A stretch of DNA of 64,000 bases. It comes from Vibrionaceae bacterium (lineage in GTDB: Bacteria; Pseudomonadota; Gammaproteobacteria; Enterobacterales; Vibrionaceae). The translations under genes were made by a program, and so were the position numbers. Shown here one piece after another: positions 17,747-29,320 of this stretch. The stretch's first letter is position 1. The number at the start of each line of letters is the position of its first letter. The notes under the pieces were generated by a model that saw only the letters and a program-made list of their open reading frames with translations, ran no database searches and was not told the origin of the DNA. The stretch lies in assembly GCA_018222805.1 (NCBI GenBank), contig JAAEZQ010000005.1, positions 1 through 64,000 on the forward strand. Direction: 5' to 3'.

Positions 17747-19051
17747 ATGAAGTTTCCTGGCCAGCGAAAATCTAAACACTACTTTCCAACTCACGCTCGA
17801 GATCCAATCGTTAACCAAATTCGACAAACACCCAAGTTATATCGTCCAACGATTGTCGGTGTAGGCCAAACCATCGTAGATATTGAAGCGCGTGTAGACG
17901 ATGCGTTTTTAGAGAAATACAGCTTAAGTAAAGGACACTCTCTCGTTCTTGAAGAGAGCAAAGCCGATGCACTGTACGAAGAGCTGGTTGAAAAAGGTCT
18001 GATTACTCACCAATATCCTGGAGATACCATCGGCAATACCCTGCACAACTACTCAGTACTTGCAGACAGTAAATCGGTGCTTTTAGGTGTCATGTCTAAG
18101 AACATTCAAGTAGGTTCATTTGCATACCGATACCTTTGTAAAACGTCTTCTCGTATGAACCTTAACCACCTACAAACCGTAGATGGTCCTATTGGTCGTT
18201 GCTATACCCTTATTTCCCAAGATGGCGAGCGTACCTTTGCGATTAACGAAGGTCACATGAACCAACTTCTACCAGAAAGCATACCTGAAGAAGTCTTCAG
18301 CAAAGCATCAGCGTTGGTCGTGTCTTCTTATCTAATGCGTGGAAAAAAAGAAGATCCGATGCCACAAGCGGTACAGAAAGCGATCGATTTTGCTAAAAAG
18401 CATGATGTTCCAGTAGTCCTTACATTAGGTACGAAATACGTGATCGAAGGCAACGCTGAATGGTGGCAGGAATACATTCGTGAAAATGTATCTGTGGTTG
18501 CTATGAATGAAGAGGAAGGCGCGGCTCTAACGGGATTAACCGATCCACTTGCAGCGGCAGACAAAGCGCTTGATTGGGTCGATCTAGTACTGTGCACCGC
18601 TGGTCCAAATGGCTTGTACATGGCGGGTTACACAGACGAGAAAGTGAAGCGTGAGACCACGCATGACATTTTAGAAAGCAGCATTGGTGAGTTCAACCAA
18701 TATGAGTTCAGCAGAGCAATGCGCAAATCTGACTGTCAAAATGCGATGAAAGTGTATTCTCACATTGGTCCATACTTAGGCGGGCCTCTGGAAATTAAGA
18801 ATACAAACGGCGCTGGCGATGCAGCACTTTCCGCTCTTCTACATGATATGGCAGCAAACTCATTCCACCATAAAGAAGTGCCAGGCTCAGAAAAGCATGA
18901 AGTACGCTGCTTAACTTACTCTTCTCTCTCCCAGATTTGTAAATACGCAAACCGAGTGAGTTATGAAGTATTAACGCAACACTCTCCTCGCCTATCTCGT
19001 GCACTTCCTGAGCGCGAAGACAGTTTAGAAGAAGCGTACTGGGATCGCTAA
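17747..19051 (+). CDS. gsk: inosine-guanosine kinase
   Basis: 434 residues, the same length as E. coli Gsk and matching it from end to end (MKFPGQRKSKHYFP at the start, LPEREDSLEEAYWDR at the end). A PfkB/ribokinase-fold enzyme that phosphorylates inosine and guanosine in purine salvage. The catalytic anion-hole motif NTNGAGDAALSAL lies near residue 350. Further landmarks are VDGPIGRCYTLI and VVLTLGTKYVI. It has its own terminator at 19081-19105 and no partner in an operon; fhs starts about 220 bases later in the same direction. Confidence 0.96.
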   Translation: MKFPGQRKSKHYFPTHARDPIVNQIRQTPKLYRPTIVGVGQTIVDIEARVDDAFLEKYSLSKGHSLVLEESKADALYEELVEKGLITHQYPGDTIGNTLHNYSVLADSKSVLLGVMSKNIQVGSFAYRYLCKTSSRMNLNHLQTVDGPIGRCYTLISQDGERTFAINEGHMNQLLPESIPEEVFSKASALVVSSYLMRGKKEDPMPQAVQKAIDFAKKHDVPVVLTLGTKYVIEGNAEWWQEYIRENVSVVAMNEEEGAALTGLTDPLAAADKALDWVDLVLCTAGPNGLYMAGYTDEKVKRETTHDILESSIGEFNQYEFSRAMRKSDCQNAMKVYSHIGPYLGGPLEIKNTNGAGDAALSALLHDMAANSFHHKEVPGSEKHEVRCLTYSSLSQICKYANRVSYEVLTQHSPRLSRALPEREDSLEEAYWDR

Positions 19052-19080
19052 CAATCTATTTTTAGAGTAAAATATACTTA

Positions 19081-19105
19081 GGTCACCATTTGGTGGCCTT
19101 TTTGT
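19081..19105 (+). terminator. rho-independent terminator after gsk
   Basis: GGTCACCA and TGGTGGCC pair (one G-U) and are followed by a T-run (TTTTTG). Confidence 0.8.
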
Positions 19106-19270
19106 TTTGATCTAGAGCAGTGTTTGGTTGTTTTTGCTAATATGCAGCACAAAGATTCGCATTAAATTCTTTACAGTTAGTTTTTTGCCAGTATTATTCT
19201 CGCGCAAACGATTGCGTAACAGCAATACCATCGCTTTATGCACTACGGTTTAGTCACTTTGGGAGCATCC

Positions 19271-21019
19271 ATGCAGTCTGACATTGAAATTTGCCGAAAT
19301 ACCCCTTTATCCTCTATCGATACTATTGCCGCTAATGCTGGCTTGCAGCCTTATGAATATGACACGCACGGCAAACACAAAGCCAAAGTTCATCCAAGGT
19401 GTTTAAACCGCCTGAAAGAAAACAAAGACGGTAAATTAGTATTGGTCACGGCCATAACACCAACGCCACTAGGCGAAGGTAAAACGGTCACAACGATTGG
19501 TCTTGCGCAAGGGTTAGCAAAGTTAAATCAATCCGTGATGGCCTGCATCAGACAACCTTCTATGGGACCTGTATTCGGAATCAAAGGAGGGGCCGCTGGC
19601 GGTGGATACTCACAAGTCGCACCGATGGAAGAGTTAAACCTTCATTTAACTGGCGATATTCACGCAGTTACAGCCGCGCATAACCTCGCCTCAGCAGCGT
19701 TAGATGCACGTCTGTATCATGAACAACGTGAAGGCTATGAAGCATTTGAAGCTCGTACCGGTTTAAAGGCGTTGAAAATTGATGTCGACAGTATCACGTG
19801 GAAGCGCGTGATGGATCATAATGATCGTGCTCTACGCATGGTAAAAATTGGTTTAAACGAGCCAGGAAAAACCATCAATGGCACAGAAAGAAGCGAAGGT
19901 TTCGACATTTCTGCTGCCTCTGAGCTAATGGCAATCATAGCACTAGCCAAGGATTTAGCAGACCTGCGAAAACGGATAGGACGAATCGTTGTTGCTTATG
20001 ATTTAGATGGCCAGCCAGTTACAACCGAAGATCTTCAGGTTGCAGGCGCTATGGCAGTAACGTTAAAGGACGCCATTGCGCCAACACTAATGCAAACTTT
20101 AGAAGGAGTCCCTACTCTTATTCACGCGGGCCCCTTTGCGAATATTGCTCACGGCAACTCTTCTATCATCGCTGATGAGATTGCACTAAAACTTTCGAGT
20201 TACACTGTAACTGAAGCCGGTTTTGGTTCGGATATGGGGTTAGAGAAAGCATGTAATATAAAAGCAGCAGCCTCAAACCACGCTCCTGATTGTGTTGTTA
20301 TTGTTGCCACCTTACGTGGCCTAAAAGCGAATTCAGGACATTATGATCTTCGTCCGGGAGTTGCTATTCCTGAAACGATATTTAACCCAGATAAACCAGC
20401 ACTAGAAGCCGGATTTAAAAACCTGAAGTGGCATATAGATAACGTTAAGAAGTATGGCCTTCCTGCTGTTGTCGCAATTAACCAGTTTCCACAAGACTGC
20501 CAACAGGAACTCTCAATACTACGTCAGTGGGTTCGCGAGTATGACCCGAGTGTGAATGTGGCCATAAGTACTGCTTTTTCAAAAGGTGGAGAAGGTACCA
20601 TTGAGCTTGCTCAGTTTGTGGTAGAAGCATGTAATACTCAAACTGATTTCCGTCCGCTATATACAAAAGAACAAAAGCTGGAAGAGAAATTAATGTCAGT
20701 TTGTGAGGCGGGGTATGGCGCGTCAAATGTGGAACTGAGTGAGTTGAGTCTCGAACAGCTTAAGCGGTTCGAAGAATTAGGCTTTAACGACCTTTCAGTG
20801 TGTATTGCTAAAACGCCACTTTCTATCACCACAGACTCTAGCGTTAAAGGGGCACCGCGTGGATTTACAGTTCCAATACGTGAATTACGTTTATGTGCTG
20901 GCGCAGGATTCATTTATGCACTATCTGGCAGCGTGATGACTATGCCTGGACTTCCGGATAAGCCTGCATTTATGAACTTGGATTTAGATGACGAAGGCAA
21001 CATTATTGGTTTGTCATAA
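19271..21019 (+). CDS. fhs: formate-tetrahydrofolate ligase
   Basis: 582 residues from the ATG at 19271 (GGGAG seven bases upstream); an ATG at 19238 adds eleven unlikely residues. The enzyme makes 10-formyl-THF from formate, THF and ATP. Visible motifs: nucleotide loop [41 protein letters not shown], the [11 protein letters not shown] block and [11 protein letters not shown] at the C-terminus. The length is normal for the family. It is monocistronic. It links metabolically to the formate channel at 7-8.4 kb and the glycine/serine C1 genes at 55-62 kb. E. coli lacks fhs. Confidence 0.96.
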   Translation: MQSDIEICRNTPLSSIDTIAANAGLQPYEYDTHGKHKAKVHPRCLNRLKENKDGKLVLVTAITPTPLGEGKTVTTIGLAQGLAKLNQSVMACIRQPSMGPVFGIKGGAAGGGYSQVAPMEELNLHLTGDIHAVTAAHNLASAALDARLYHEQREGYEAFEARTGLKALKIDVDSITWKRVMDHNDRALRMVKIGLNEPGKTINGTERSEGFDISAASELMAIIALAKDLADLRKRIGRIVVAYDLDGQPVTTEDLQVAGAMAVTLKDAIAPTLMQTLEGVPTLIHAGPFANIAHGNSSIIADEIALKLSSYTVTEAGFGSDMGLEKACNIKAAASNHAPDCVVIVATLRGLKANSGHYDLRPGVAIPETIFNPDKPALEAGFKNLKWHIDNVKKYGLPAVVAINQFPQDCQQELSILRQWVREYDPSVNVAISTAFSKGGEGTIELAQFVVEACNTQTDFRPLYTKEQKLEEKLMSVCEAGYGASNVELSELSLEQLKRFEELGFNDLSVCIAKTPLSITTDSSVKGAPRGFTVPIRELRLCAGAGFIYALSGSVMTMPGLPDKPAFMNLDLDDEGNIIGLS

Positions 21020-21055
21020 CAACATATCGCCCCTACTTTTTTATTAAACCTAATA

Positions 21056-21085
21056 ATAGAGAGCGTATACCGCTCTCTATATCTT
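21056..21085 (+). terminator. terminator after fhs
   Basis: ATAGAGAGCG and CGCTCTCTAT form a perfect 10-bp stem with a TATAC loop; the T-rich stretch after it is interrupted (ATCTTATTGTTTTG). Confidence 0.65.
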
Positions 21086-21380
21086 ATTGTTTTGTTGTTG
21101 CTTTACATTGTAAATCATACTCGCTTTTAACCAGCCTTGTCTTTGCATAAATATAGTGCACACCATTTTCACTCTTCCCTAAAATAGTGCATTAATTGCA
21201 TGCATTTAAATAGAACCCTCTGATTTTTAGAACTTTATTATATGGCTCAATTCTTGTACTAAAGTTGCAGTAGAACATAAACACACCAGTACATGTCATT
21301 CAAAATGTCGTTTGCTTTAAACCATCTCTCCCCGGTTCAGCACTATTTTGGGTCATGTAATACAAGGGAAAGGTAACACT
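21086..21380 (+). other. upstream region of glgC
   Basis: About 295 bases without a gene. It contains a near-direct repeat AATATAGTGCA (about 21150) and AAAATAGTGCATTAA (about 21182) that could be a regulator site, and AT-rich promoter-like sequence. I identify no known operator. Confidence 0.35.
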
Positions 21381-22595
21381 ATGCAAGACGCACTCGCCGT
21401 AATACTAGCTGGAGGTGTAGGCTCCAGACTCAGCCCACTTACTGATGACCGCGCCAAACCTGCTGTGCCATTTGGTGGCAAGTATCGCATCATCGACTTC
21501 ACTCTAACTAACTGTCTTAATTCAGGTTTAAGAAAAATCTTAGTCCTAACACAATACAAGTCTCATTCGCTACAGAAGCACCTTCGTGATGGTTGGTCGA
21601 TCTTTAATCCTGAGCTTGGTGAATACATTACAGCCGTTCCTCCTCAAATGCGCAAAGGTGGTGCATGGTATGAAGGTACCGCAGACGCCATCTATCACAA
21701 CTTGTGGTTGTTGTCCCGAAATGATGCAAAATACGTTGTCGTATTATCTGGCGACCACATCTACCGAATGGATTACGCGGCAATGCTGGAGGAGCACAAA
21801 GAGAAAGGCGCAAAACTTACCGTCGCTTGTATGGATGTCCCTGTAGAAGAAGCAAAAGCATTTGGCGTGATAGGTACTGCAGAAAATGGACTGGTTAAGT
21901 CCTTTATAGAAAAACCATCAAATCCGCCGACTCTGCCTGAAGATCCTTCGAAGAGTCTTGCTTCTATGGGGATCTACATTTTTGATATGGATGTACTTAA
22001 AGAAGCGCTACGCGAAGATGCAAATAATGAAAATTCTAGTCATGACTTTGGCAAAGACATCATACCGAAATTGATTGATTCAGAATCTGTGTATGCTTAC
22101 AAATTTTGCGGCAGTAAAGGACGTGTTGATAAGGACTGCTACTGGCGAGATGTTGGTACGATTGACTCTTTCTTTGAAGCCAATATGGATTTACTTGAAC
22201 CAGTTCCGCCAATGAATTTATACCAGTCAAACTGGGCAATTCGTACTTATGAGCCACAATTTCCACCAGCGAGAACCGTATCATCAGCAACAGGCAACGA
22301 AGGCATTTTCATCAACTCTATCATTGCCAATGGCGTGGTCAACTCTGGTGGCTCAGTGCAGCACTCAATCATTTCCTCCAACGTTCGTATAAAAGACAGT
22401 GCAACCGTAGTTGACAGCATTCTTTTTGATGATGTTGAAGTTGGTGAAGGTTGCCAGCTAGTCAACTGTATCATCGATAAGCATGTTCGCATCCCACCAA
22501 ATACTCAAATTGGACTTAATAAGGTAGAAGACGCCAAAAGGTTCCGAATTTCAGAGAAAGGGATTGTCGTTGTTCCTGAAAGTTATACGTTTTAA
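21381..22595 (+). CDS. glgC: glucose-1-phosphate adenylyltransferase (ADP-glucose pyrophosphorylase)
   Basis: 404 residues from the ATG at 21381 (GGGAAAGGT upstream); an upstream in-frame start at 21348 adds non-family residues. It makes ADP-glucose for glycogen. Motifs: nucleotide-binding [32 protein letters not shown], the Tyr/Lys substrate segment [21 protein letters not shown], and FIEKPSNPP for glucose-1-P. The C-terminal left-handed beta-helix follows ([20 protein letters not shown]). No other glg gene is adjacent, so it is a stand-alone copy; vibrios often carry a second glgC. Confidence 0.95.
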   Translation: MQDALAVILAGGVGSRLSPLTDDRAKPAVPFGGKYRIIDFTLTNCLNSGLRKILVLTQYKSHSLQKHLRDGWSIFNPELGEYITAVPPQMRKGGAWYEGTADAIYHNLWLLSRNDAKYVVVLSGDHIYRMDYAAMLEEHKEKGAKLTVACMDVPVEEAKAFGVIGTAENGLVKSFIEKPSNPPTLPEDPSKSLASMGIYIFDMDVLKEALREDANNENSSHDFGKDIIPKLIDSESVYAYKFCGSKGRVDKDCYWRDVGTIDSFFEANMDLLEPVPPMNLYQSNWAIRTYEPQFPPARTVSSATGNEGIFINSIIANGVVNSGGSVQHSIISSNVRIKDSATVVDSILFDDVEVGEGCQLVNCIIDKHVRIPPNTQIGLNKVEDAKRFRISEKGIVVVPESYTF

Positions 22596-22620
22596 TTCTT
22601 CTACATTGCCTAGTTAAACA

Positions 22621-22650
22621 AAAAGCGCACGGTGTGAATCGTGCGCTTTT
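22621..22650. terminator. bidirectional terminator between glgC and the chitinase gene
   Basis: AAAAGCGCACG and CGTGCGCTTTT form a perfect 11-bp stem with an eight-base loop, with A/T runs on both sides between convergent genes. Confidence 0.9.
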
Positions 22651-22676
22651 GTAATAACAATCACAGTGAATAAAAC

Positions 22677-25600
22677 TTAGATTTTACATACTGTAGTCCA
22701 GCTATCATCACTACCGGGCATAGAAGCAGTCCACCAGTTTGCTTGGTATATCACGCCGTCGTAAATCACCTTATCACCTTGATTCGCATAGCTTGGATTG
22801 CCTTCCCAATCCGTTTGAGGAAAGTCTGGGTATGTTACCAAACCAGCGGTATCACAAGAGCCAGGTTCTGTAGTACCACCGTCTCCACCAGTGCCTGAGG
22901 TTAAATCACCGATTGGCAAAGCTGGCTGCTCAAGTTTAAACGCAAACTCCTTTCCACCAGAAATAACGGAATAGTTCGCAGGCCCAGAAATCGGTAGGTA
23001 ATAAACCATGTCCAACTCATAGGTTCCGCCAGCTGGAAGTTCTTTCCACGTAGGTAGTGAGAAAGAGACGCGGTGCATTACGCCATCCAAACCGCCAATG
23101 TTGTTTGTACGAGTATGACCAGACGCGATAACTTTTAAACCACCACCAGACTGATCTTTGGCGTTATCGGGCGCGGATACAGGAATATCGAACTGGAACT
23201 CCGTACCTCCAGGAATGGCTTGGCCAGTGTTGTTGGTAAAGGTAATTTTAGGGTTAATTGGGTAGTTTTGGTCACCGACTTTAAAGCCGCCCACACTCAC
23301 CGTGATATCGACCGCTTCTGTCGGAATATCACCCGTTGCGACTGTATTACCGTAAGGTGTCGCGGACTTAAACTTGTCGTAAATGGCTTTAGTCATGGTG
23401 TTACCCATGTGGTATTCACCATTCCCCGCGGCACACGCTTGTTCGGTTGCATCGACAGAAGTTCGGTTACCGTTTTCATCAAGTACATAACAGTTGTAGT
23501 CACCTGCCAGTTCCCAGAACATAATGCCACCGATCTCTTTGTCGATAACGTAGTCTGCTTTGACTTCTATGGACGCTTTATCTTCCGTAGACAGGAACAC
23601 ACTCTTATCTGCGTTCCACAGCCAAGGGGCTACCGCTACATCATCATAAAGACGTGTATACGTACCAATGAGCTGGTCAGAAGGATCATTCAAAGGATCA
23701 AGACCGTAGGCATCAGCGTAAGAACCCCAAATACCTTTTTCTAGATTTTTAGCATGCCACATAGGGTTAGAGCCGGCACCCATTTCGTTACCTGCAGGGT
23801 CTAGATCATGCCACATATTGTCGATGCCCAATGCGCCATGACCACAGTTGTTGCTTTCGCCTTCACCCGTACCTGCAGCACATTCAGATTGATTAGGTAG
23901 CGCAGCTCGACCCCATAAGCCATTTTCACCTCCAGTGACGCCTTGCCAGCCACGAGTGTAGTACGGAACACCAATGTTGATACGACCTGCAGGCATAGAG
24001 CCACGGAAGTAATGGTAAGCCCAATCTGTATTCAGGTAACCGATTCCGCCATAAGCGGCCGTGCCATACACATTCCACTGAGCAAGTTCCGAGTCTTTCC
24101 CTGTATCAAACAGTGCTGCGTTGTGGCCAACGTGATCGTTCCAAGCGCCGTGCAAGTCGTAAGACATAATGTTCACATAATCCAGATACTTAGTAACGTC
24201 GAACGTTTCCATGCCGCGTAGTAGATAACCGGATGAAGGTGCCGCAATAGTCAACATGTAGTGAACCCCATCTTGAGCCGAAGCTGCGTCAAGCTTTTCA
24301 CGCAACACTTTCATTAGTTCTTGGTAGGATGCCCATAAGTAAGCACGTCGTGGTTCCATAAAGTCCTTGTCATAAGGGTTGCCCGCACCAGCCATCGAAG
24401 TTGGGTATTCGTAGTCAATATCCAAACCATCGAATTTGTACTGACGCATCATCTCAACAGCAGACGCTGCAAACTTCTCAATTCCAGCATGATTAATAGA
24501 GCCGTCGGCATTGGTTGTCATGGTGTAGAAGCCACCATCTGCAACACGTTCGCCATTTGTAGCAAAATGACCGCCCGTTTCAGCCCAACCACCAATTGAA
24601 ATGAGCGTCTTAACATCATGTTTTTGCTTATAAGTTGCTAGTGCACCAAAATGACCTTGGAAACCTAAAGTAGGATCGACTTCTACACCAGGCCAAGTCT
24701 TTCCGGTTGCTGGGTTATTTGGATCATTTACATCGCCAACATTAACTTTGCCGTCAGAACCAATACTCACAAATGCGTAGTTAATATGTGTTAACTGTTC
24801 CCATGGAATGTCTTTTACCAGGTAAGTGGCCTGTGGATCGTCACCACTACGCCAACTTGTGAAGTAACCAATCACACGTCGAGGGTGATCAGCCCCCATC
24901 TTCTCACGACCTTCTTCGTCGTAAATCGTACAATAAGGGACGTCGACACCTGTAGTCTGATATAGACCATCAGGACGGCAGCTAGATGCTAGTGCGCCAT
25001 CATTCACCGTCAGAGTCACTAACGCAGAATCTGTCGTTGCACCAGCGTCATCCGTCGCTTTTGCGTATACAGCCAACGAGCCCACCTGTGAAGGGGTAAC
25101 ATCCAAAGTGTATGGTGCGCTTGTAGCGGTTCCTGCTAACGTACCTGCGATGTAAAAGTCGACTTTAGCCACTGTACCGTCGGCATCTTCTGCATTGGCG
25201 GTCAACGTTACACTACCGCCCAGTTCAATTGCAGATGTTGAAAGCGAGACATCAACCGTTGGTGCTTCGTTACTCGATTGAGAAGACTCAACAGTGAGCG
25301 TAATGCTACTTGCTGTGCTGACTCCTCCTGCGTCATCATACGCTAATGTTGAAAATTGATGCTGACCTTCTATTGCAGTCCAAGACGCAGAGAAAGGTGC
25401 TGAAGTAGCCTGAGCAACGACGACACCATCGACAAGGAATTCTACTTTACTGACTGTACCGTCTGAGTCAGCTGCATCGGCAGATAGAATCACAACCTCA
25501 CCGGCGCTCACAGAGTCTGATGCAGAAGGTGACGTTAAGGTAACGGTTGGGAGGATATTTTGTGGAGGTTCAACTGGGCCAGTACTTTCGCAAGCCCCCA

Positions 25601-25844
25601 AATTTTCCCATTCTCCCCACTGGTCTGATTGCGCAGGGTTGTTGTTTTGTGTCCAGTGACGCGCTTTGTAGCCGTTACCTTCGTACTTAACCTGGTCACC
25701 ACCTGTGTAAACTTTTGATGATTCCCAAACCTCTAAAGGGGCGCAATCAACGGCAGCATAACTGTTGAAGGCCATAAGACAAGACGCAGTCAGTGTACTT
25801 AGTGTGAAGACACTTTTTACCGCTTTCCCGTTTTTAAGGTGCAT
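22677..25844 (-). CDS. secreted modular GH18 chitinase
   Basis: 1055 residues from the ATG at 25844 (AAGGA nine bases ahead; a GTG two codons earlier is possible). In order: Sec signal (ending SYAA); a chitin-binding CBM5/12 module (about 35-90, [19 protein letters not shown]); two Ig-like repeats (about 100-285, each with [14 protein letters not shown]); the GH18 barrel (about 325-820) with the catalytic DxxDxDxE box [11 protein letters not shown]; a ChiC-type module (about 850-985); and a second CBM5/12 at the end ([16 protein letters not shown]). It degrades extracellular chitin. This architecture is known for large Vibrio chitinases. It is monocistronic. Confidence 0.93.
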   Translation of the reverse strand: MHLKNGKAVKSVFTLSTLTASCLMAFNSYAAVDCAPLEVWESSKVYTGGDQVKYEGNGYKARHWTQNNNPAQSDQWGEWENLGACESTGPVEPPQNILPTVTLTSPSASDSVSAGEVVILSADAADSDGTVSKVEFLVDGVVVAQATSAPFSASWTAIEGQHQFSTLAYDDAGGVSTASSITLTVESSQSSNEAPTVDVSLSTSAIELGGSVTLTANAEDADGTVAKVDFYIAGTLAGTATSAPYTLDVTPSQVGSLAVYAKATDDAGATTDSALVTLTVNDGALASSCRPDGLYQTTGVDVPYCTIYDEEGREKMGADHPRRVIGYFTSWRSGDDPQATYLVKDIPWEQLTHINYAFVSIGSDGKVNVGDVNDPNNPATGKTWPGVEVDPTLGFQGHFGALATYKQKHDVKTLISIGGWAETGGHFATNGERVADGGFYTMTTNADGSINHAGIEKFAASAVEMMRQYKFDGLDIDYEYPTSMAGAGNPYDKDFMEPRRAYLWASYQELMKVLREKLDAASAQDGVHYMLTIAAPSSGYLLRGMETFDVTKYLDYVNIMSYDLHGAWNDHVGHNAALFDTGKDSELAQWNVYGTAAYGGIGYLNTDWAYHYFRGSMPAGRINIGVPYYTRGWQGVTGGENGLWGRAALPNQSECAAGTGEGESNNCGHGALGIDNMWHDLDPAGNEMGAGSNPMWHAKNLEKGIWGSYADAYGLDPLNDPSDQLIGTYTRLYDDVAVAPWLWNADKSVFLSTEDKASIEVKADYVIDKEIGGIMFWELAGDYNCYVLDENGNRTSVDATEQACAAGNGEYHMGNTMTKAIYDKFKSATPYGNTVATGDIPTEAVDITVSVGGFKVGDQNYPINPKITFTNNTGQAIPGGTEFQFDIPVSAPDNAKDQSGGGLKVIASGHTRTNNIGGLDGVMHRVSFSLPTWKELPAGGTYELDMVYYLPISGPANYSVISGGKEFAFKLEQPALPIGDLTSGTGGDGGTTEPGSCDTAGLVTYPDFPQTDWEGNPSYANQGDKVIYDGVIYQANWWTASMPGSDDSWTTVCKI

Positions 25845-26120
25845 GTTCACTTTTCCTTAAGTTATTGTTAAAAATAAAATAAACGCTTTTTAAGCACGCA
25901 TTTACACTTTTATTTCGACGTAAAATAACTTAAGTACAGTTTTGAAGATTCACACCGTACAGTGATCTATTTTCAGTGGCACTTCTAATAATTCATTACA
26001 ATATTGCAAATATTCAGCAACCATTTGGCAGCAACTACTAACTTTATGGTTCAAATAAATAGGTCCGTCGCAAATTAATAAAATTGGCGAAAAAAGTCAC
26101 AACTTTTTGACTCAAGATCA

Positions 26121-27002
26121 CTAAGCCTTTGTTGATCTTGGCGTTTCATTAAAGTGTCGCTTGTACTCGCGACTGAACTGTGACGGGCTACTATAACCAA
26201 CCAATCGCGCAGCATCATTCACTCTCCGACCTTCTAATTGGATCAAGTCGCGAGCTTTATTCAGCCGTACTTTTTTGATGTATTGCAGAGGGGATTCAAG
26301 CGTCACACTACGAAATGCCTGATGAAATGCAGAAATACTCATATTGGCTTCTTCCGCAAGTGTCTGCACGCTCAGTTGTTCATGGTATGCCTGATGAACA
26401 CGGGTTAACGCTTTTGCCACTCTTGCGTAAGAGCCCTCCTGATGAGCGAGCTCAAATAACACATACCCTTCCTTACTGACTAAGGTACGATAAACGATTT
26501 CCTCTAGTAGAAGCTCCCCTAAAATCGCGACGTCAAGATCATTACAAAGCGCACTCATCAATCTTTTACACGCATCCAACATACTCGCGTTCATTTTGAC
26601 TGATTTGAGCCCACATAGAGAGGTATCTGAGCAAGTATTACTGTAATTCTGTGCTTCAAGTTTTTTGATGAGTTTGTTTAACAATGCAGGTGTGATGTCA
26701 ATTGAGATCCCTAGTAAAGGCTCATCGCTGGATGCAAACGCTTCGCACTCCAACGGCATCGGTACACCAACGACAAGATAGTCTTCAGGTCCGTATTGAA
26801 CAGGAGTCGAGCCAATATGGATATTTTTATGTCCTTGCCCCAAAATAATAATTCCAGATTGATAAACAAAAGGCTGTCGGTTGTTTCCTTTACTACTACG
26901 ATAAAACCATACTCCTTCAATCGCCGTCTGTTTGATCCCTTCCAACTCATGTAATTCATGCAGATCAACATACTGCTTCATAATTTCTGCTAGTGAACTC
27001 AT
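26121..27002 (-). CDS. yqhC: AraC-family transcriptional regulator (YqhC-like)
   Basis: 293 residues. The N-terminal AraC_N effector domain (about 20-170) carries the typical PFVYQSGIIILGQGHK and YLVVGVPMPLECEA stretches, and the C-terminal double HTH (about 190-290) has LSVQTLAEEANMSISAFHQAF and RLVGYSSPSQFSREYKRHF. It lies divergently from yqhD with 206 bases between, the same arrangement as in E. coli, where YqhC activates yqhD in response to aldehydes. That context supports the assignment. Confidence 0.9.
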   Translation of the reverse strand: MSSLAEIMKQYVDLHELHELEGIKQTAIEGVWFYRSSKGNNRQPFVYQSGIIILGQGHKNIHIGSTPVQYGPEDYLVVGVPMPLECEAFASSDEPLLGISIDITPALLNKLIKKLEAQNYSNTCSDTSLCGLKSVKMNASMLDACKRLMSALCNDLDVAILGELLLEEIVYRTLVSKEGYVLFELAHQEGSYARVAKALTRVHQAYHEQLSVQTLAEEANMSISAFHQAFRSVTLESPLQYIKKVRLNKARDLIQLEGRRVNDAARLVGYSSPSQFSREYKRHFNETPRSTKA

Positions 27003-27208
27003 TCAACCCCTCCACAGGTAACCATATTTTTCGCATTAGTTGGTAATTTCGAGCAATATACACCCACTTTAGCGATAGATTCTATCAGGCAACAGTAAAA
27101 TTTGTAGAAATAGGCAAGTTATTTCCAGAAATGAACCTACTACATCCAGCAACGTAGTACTAATATGCATGTATTCAATCTCCTCAACAAAGAAACAAGA
27201 GGCCTGTA

Positions 27209-28357
27209 ATGAACTTTTCTTATGTCAACCCAACCAAAATTTACTTTGGTCAGAACCAGATCGCTTCTATTAAAGAAGCCATTCCTACAGACCAAAAAGT
27301 ACTGGTCATTTACGGTGGTGGTTCTATCAAGAAGAATGGTGTTTATGATCAAGTAGCGGATGAGTTACAGGGTCACGAGTGGATAGAATTCTCTGGCGTA
27401 GAACCAAATCCGACCAAAGAGACGTTAGACAAAGCCGTAGAAATGGTGAAAGCACAAAACGTCGACTTCATTCTTGCTGTGGGCGGTGGTTCTGTCATTG
27501 ACGGTTCGAAGTACGTTGCAGCAGCGTCGAAATATGATGGTGATGGTTGGGATATCCTTATTGGTCAACATCAAGTGGAAGAGGCGGTGCCATTAGCCGC
27601 GATTTTAACACTGCCCGCAACGGGTTCTGAATCCAACATGGGCGCCGTGATCACCAAAGCAGAAACTCAAGATAAACTTCCGTTCATGTCACCTGCGGTA
27701 CAACCAAAATTTGCCGTTCTTGACCCAGACGTTATGAAAACGCTGCCAGAGCGCCAGTTGATCAACGGTATTGTGGATGCTTGGGTACACGTTTGTGAGC
27801 AGTACTTAACGTTGCCAACAGGTGCAATGGTACAAGATGGATACGCAGAAACCTTGCTAAAAACGCTCAAGACACTTGGCGAACAATTTGCCGAACGCGA
27901 TGATGACAAGTGGCGTGCAAACCTCATGTGGTCAGCGAATCAGGCATTAAACGGTCTCATTGGTAGCGGTGTACCTCACGATTGGGCAACACACATGATC
28001 GGTCACGAATTGACGGCAATTTGGGGCGTTGATCACGCGCGATCGCTTGCGATCATTCAACCTTCTCTACTTCGCAACCAAATGAAGTTCAAGCGCGCGA
28101 AGCTAGAACAAATGGGACGAAATGTGTTTGCGCTTGAGGCTGGTGATGACCTTGCAGAACGTACTATTCAAGCGATTGAAGCTTTTTACCACGAGTTAGG
28201 CGTTGCAACCAAACTTGAAAATTACGGTGATGACCGCCAACAAGCCGTCAGCACAGTCATCGAGCAATTAGAAAAGCACGGCATGACTGTCCTTGGTGAA
28301 AACCAAGCGATCGACCTTGCTTGTAGCCGCGAAATTCTTGATCTGGCCATTGCGTAA
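27209..28357 (+). CDS. yqhD: NADPH-dependent aldehyde reductase / iron-type alcohol dehydrogenase
   Basis: 382 residues (E. coli YqhD has 387). The start MNFSYVNPTKIYFGQNQI, the cofactor motif GGGSVIDGSK near residue 96 and the metal ligands Asp and His in VDAWVHVCEQ plus His residues in HMIGHELTAIWGVDHAR identify it. It reduces short-chain and lipid-peroxidation aldehydes such as butanal, malondialdehyde and acrolein. It diverges from the yqhC regulator and is followed by a strong terminator. Ribosome site AGAGG lies before the ATG. Confidence 0.95.
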   Translation: MNFSYVNPTKIYFGQNQIASIKEAIPTDQKVLVIYGGGSIKKNGVYDQVADELQGHEWIEFSGVEPNPTKETLDKAVEMVKAQNVDFILAVGGGSVIDGSKYVAAASKYDGDGWDILIGQHQVEEAVPLAAILTLPATGSESNMGAVITKAETQDKLPFMSPAVQPKFAVLDPDVMKTLPERQLINGIVDAWVHVCEQYLTLPTGAMVQDGYAETLLKTLKTLGEQFAERDDDKWRANLMWSANQALNGLIGSGVPHDWATHMIGHELTAIWGVDHARSLAIIQPSLLRNQMKFKRAKLEQMGRNVFALEAGDDLAERTIQAIEAFYHELGVATKLENYGDDRQQAVSTVIEQLEKHGMTVLGENQAIDLACSREILDLAIA

Positions 28358-28388
28358 GACAGGCTCTTAGACCAAATGAGATAACGTT

Positions 28389-28424
28389 ACGGTATTGTGC
28401 ATAAAAATCACAATACCGTTTTTT
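28389..28424 (+). terminator. rho-independent terminator after yqhD
   Basis: ACGGTATTGTG and CACAATACCGT form a perfect 11-bp stem followed by TTTTTTAT, 31 bases after the stop codon. Confidence 0.9.
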
Positions 28425-28651
28425 ATGCTACGCTTTAAGCACATATGAGTTTGATAGTTTGGTTTTTAGGAAAAAATTTAACAGTAAAAAAGTAACACAA
28501 CCTAAGAACTTAAAAATACTAAAAATAATTCAAGTTTAAAGCGGCAGCTTAGCGTAAATAAAAATATAACGGAGTCGAGTGTCCTACGGGGATATCTTGC
28601 TCTAAGCGATAGCACCATGCTGCTTAGTTTGTCTATTCAAGAGAACAATCT

Positions 28652-29311
28652 ATGTGGCTAGTTGTTGTCGTATTGGCGTCCTTGCATATCATTAGTATTC
28701 GTAACGGCCCTAAGTGGCTTTTTTACGCATCTAAACCGTTACCACTTCTCTTAATGATTGGGATTTTGATCACATCAGAAGCCACTCATCTGCCCTACAC
28801 ACAGTGGATTTTATTAGGTCTGTCGCTCTCATTGTTCGGTGACATTTTACTCATGTTACCTAGAAACAAATCTCTGTTAGGGTTCAGCGTATTCTGCTTA
28901 GCCTATCTATCCTATTGTTTTAGTTTCGCTCTCATCTCCGCTTGGCATATTACGCCTTGGGTGCCCGTTGCCATCTTTGGTTTAGGAGGTTGTATTTATT
29001 TGTTTTTCAGACCAACTTTGGGTAACAATAAGCTACCCGTAGCAATCTATATACTAGTGCTTATGGCCATGAGCTGGATGGCGCTGGAATACTACTTAAG
29101 TGGCCAAACTCAGTCCTCATCCTTTGCCATTTTGGGATGTTTACTCTTTGTCATTTCCGGTATGGTGCTGGCATTTGGACGCTTTGACGGTCAATCCATT
29201 TTTTCCCGTCAGGTGGTCATGGTAACTTACTACTCAGCACAAACTCTCATTACCATGTCGGTAATCGCCATCGTGATTCGCACGCCCTACCTTACTATAA
29301 TCAATGCATAA
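28652..29311 (+). CDS. yhhN: YhhN family membrane protein (lysoplasmalogenase-like)
   Basis: 219 residues with about eight hydrophobic segments. Family motifs are the acidic site SLFGDILLMLP and a C-terminal YYSAQTLITMSV, with a conserved polar KPLPLLLMI in the second segment. Relatives hydrolyse the vinyl-ether bond of lysoplasmalogens; for most bacterial members the substrate is untested. The 295-base upstream gap contains a GC-rich hairpin ending 25 bases before the ATG. The gene converges tightly with pgtA (9 bases) with no terminator between them. Confidence 0.88.
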   Translation: MWLVVVVLASLHIISIRNGPKWLFYASKPLPLLLMIGILITSEATHLPYTQWILLGLSLSLFGDILLMLPRNKSLLGFSVFCLAYLSYCFSFALISAWHITPWVPVAIFGLGGCIYLFFRPTLGNNKLPVAIYILVLMAMSWMALEYYLSGQTQSSSFAILGCLLFVISGMVLAFGRFDGQSIFSRQVVMVTYYSAQTLITMSVIAIVIRTPYLTIINA

Positions 29312-29320
29312 CGGATTATG

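Noticed and set aside
23220..23744. 174-residue plus-strand open frame inside the chitinase gene
   Set aside because: Antisense shadow of a strongly coding GH18 gene with no coding character of its own.
25845..26120. CRP site upstream of the chitinase gene
   Set aside because: TTCACACCGTACAGTGATC contains half-sites, but in the wrong order and orientation for TGTGA-N6-TCACA.
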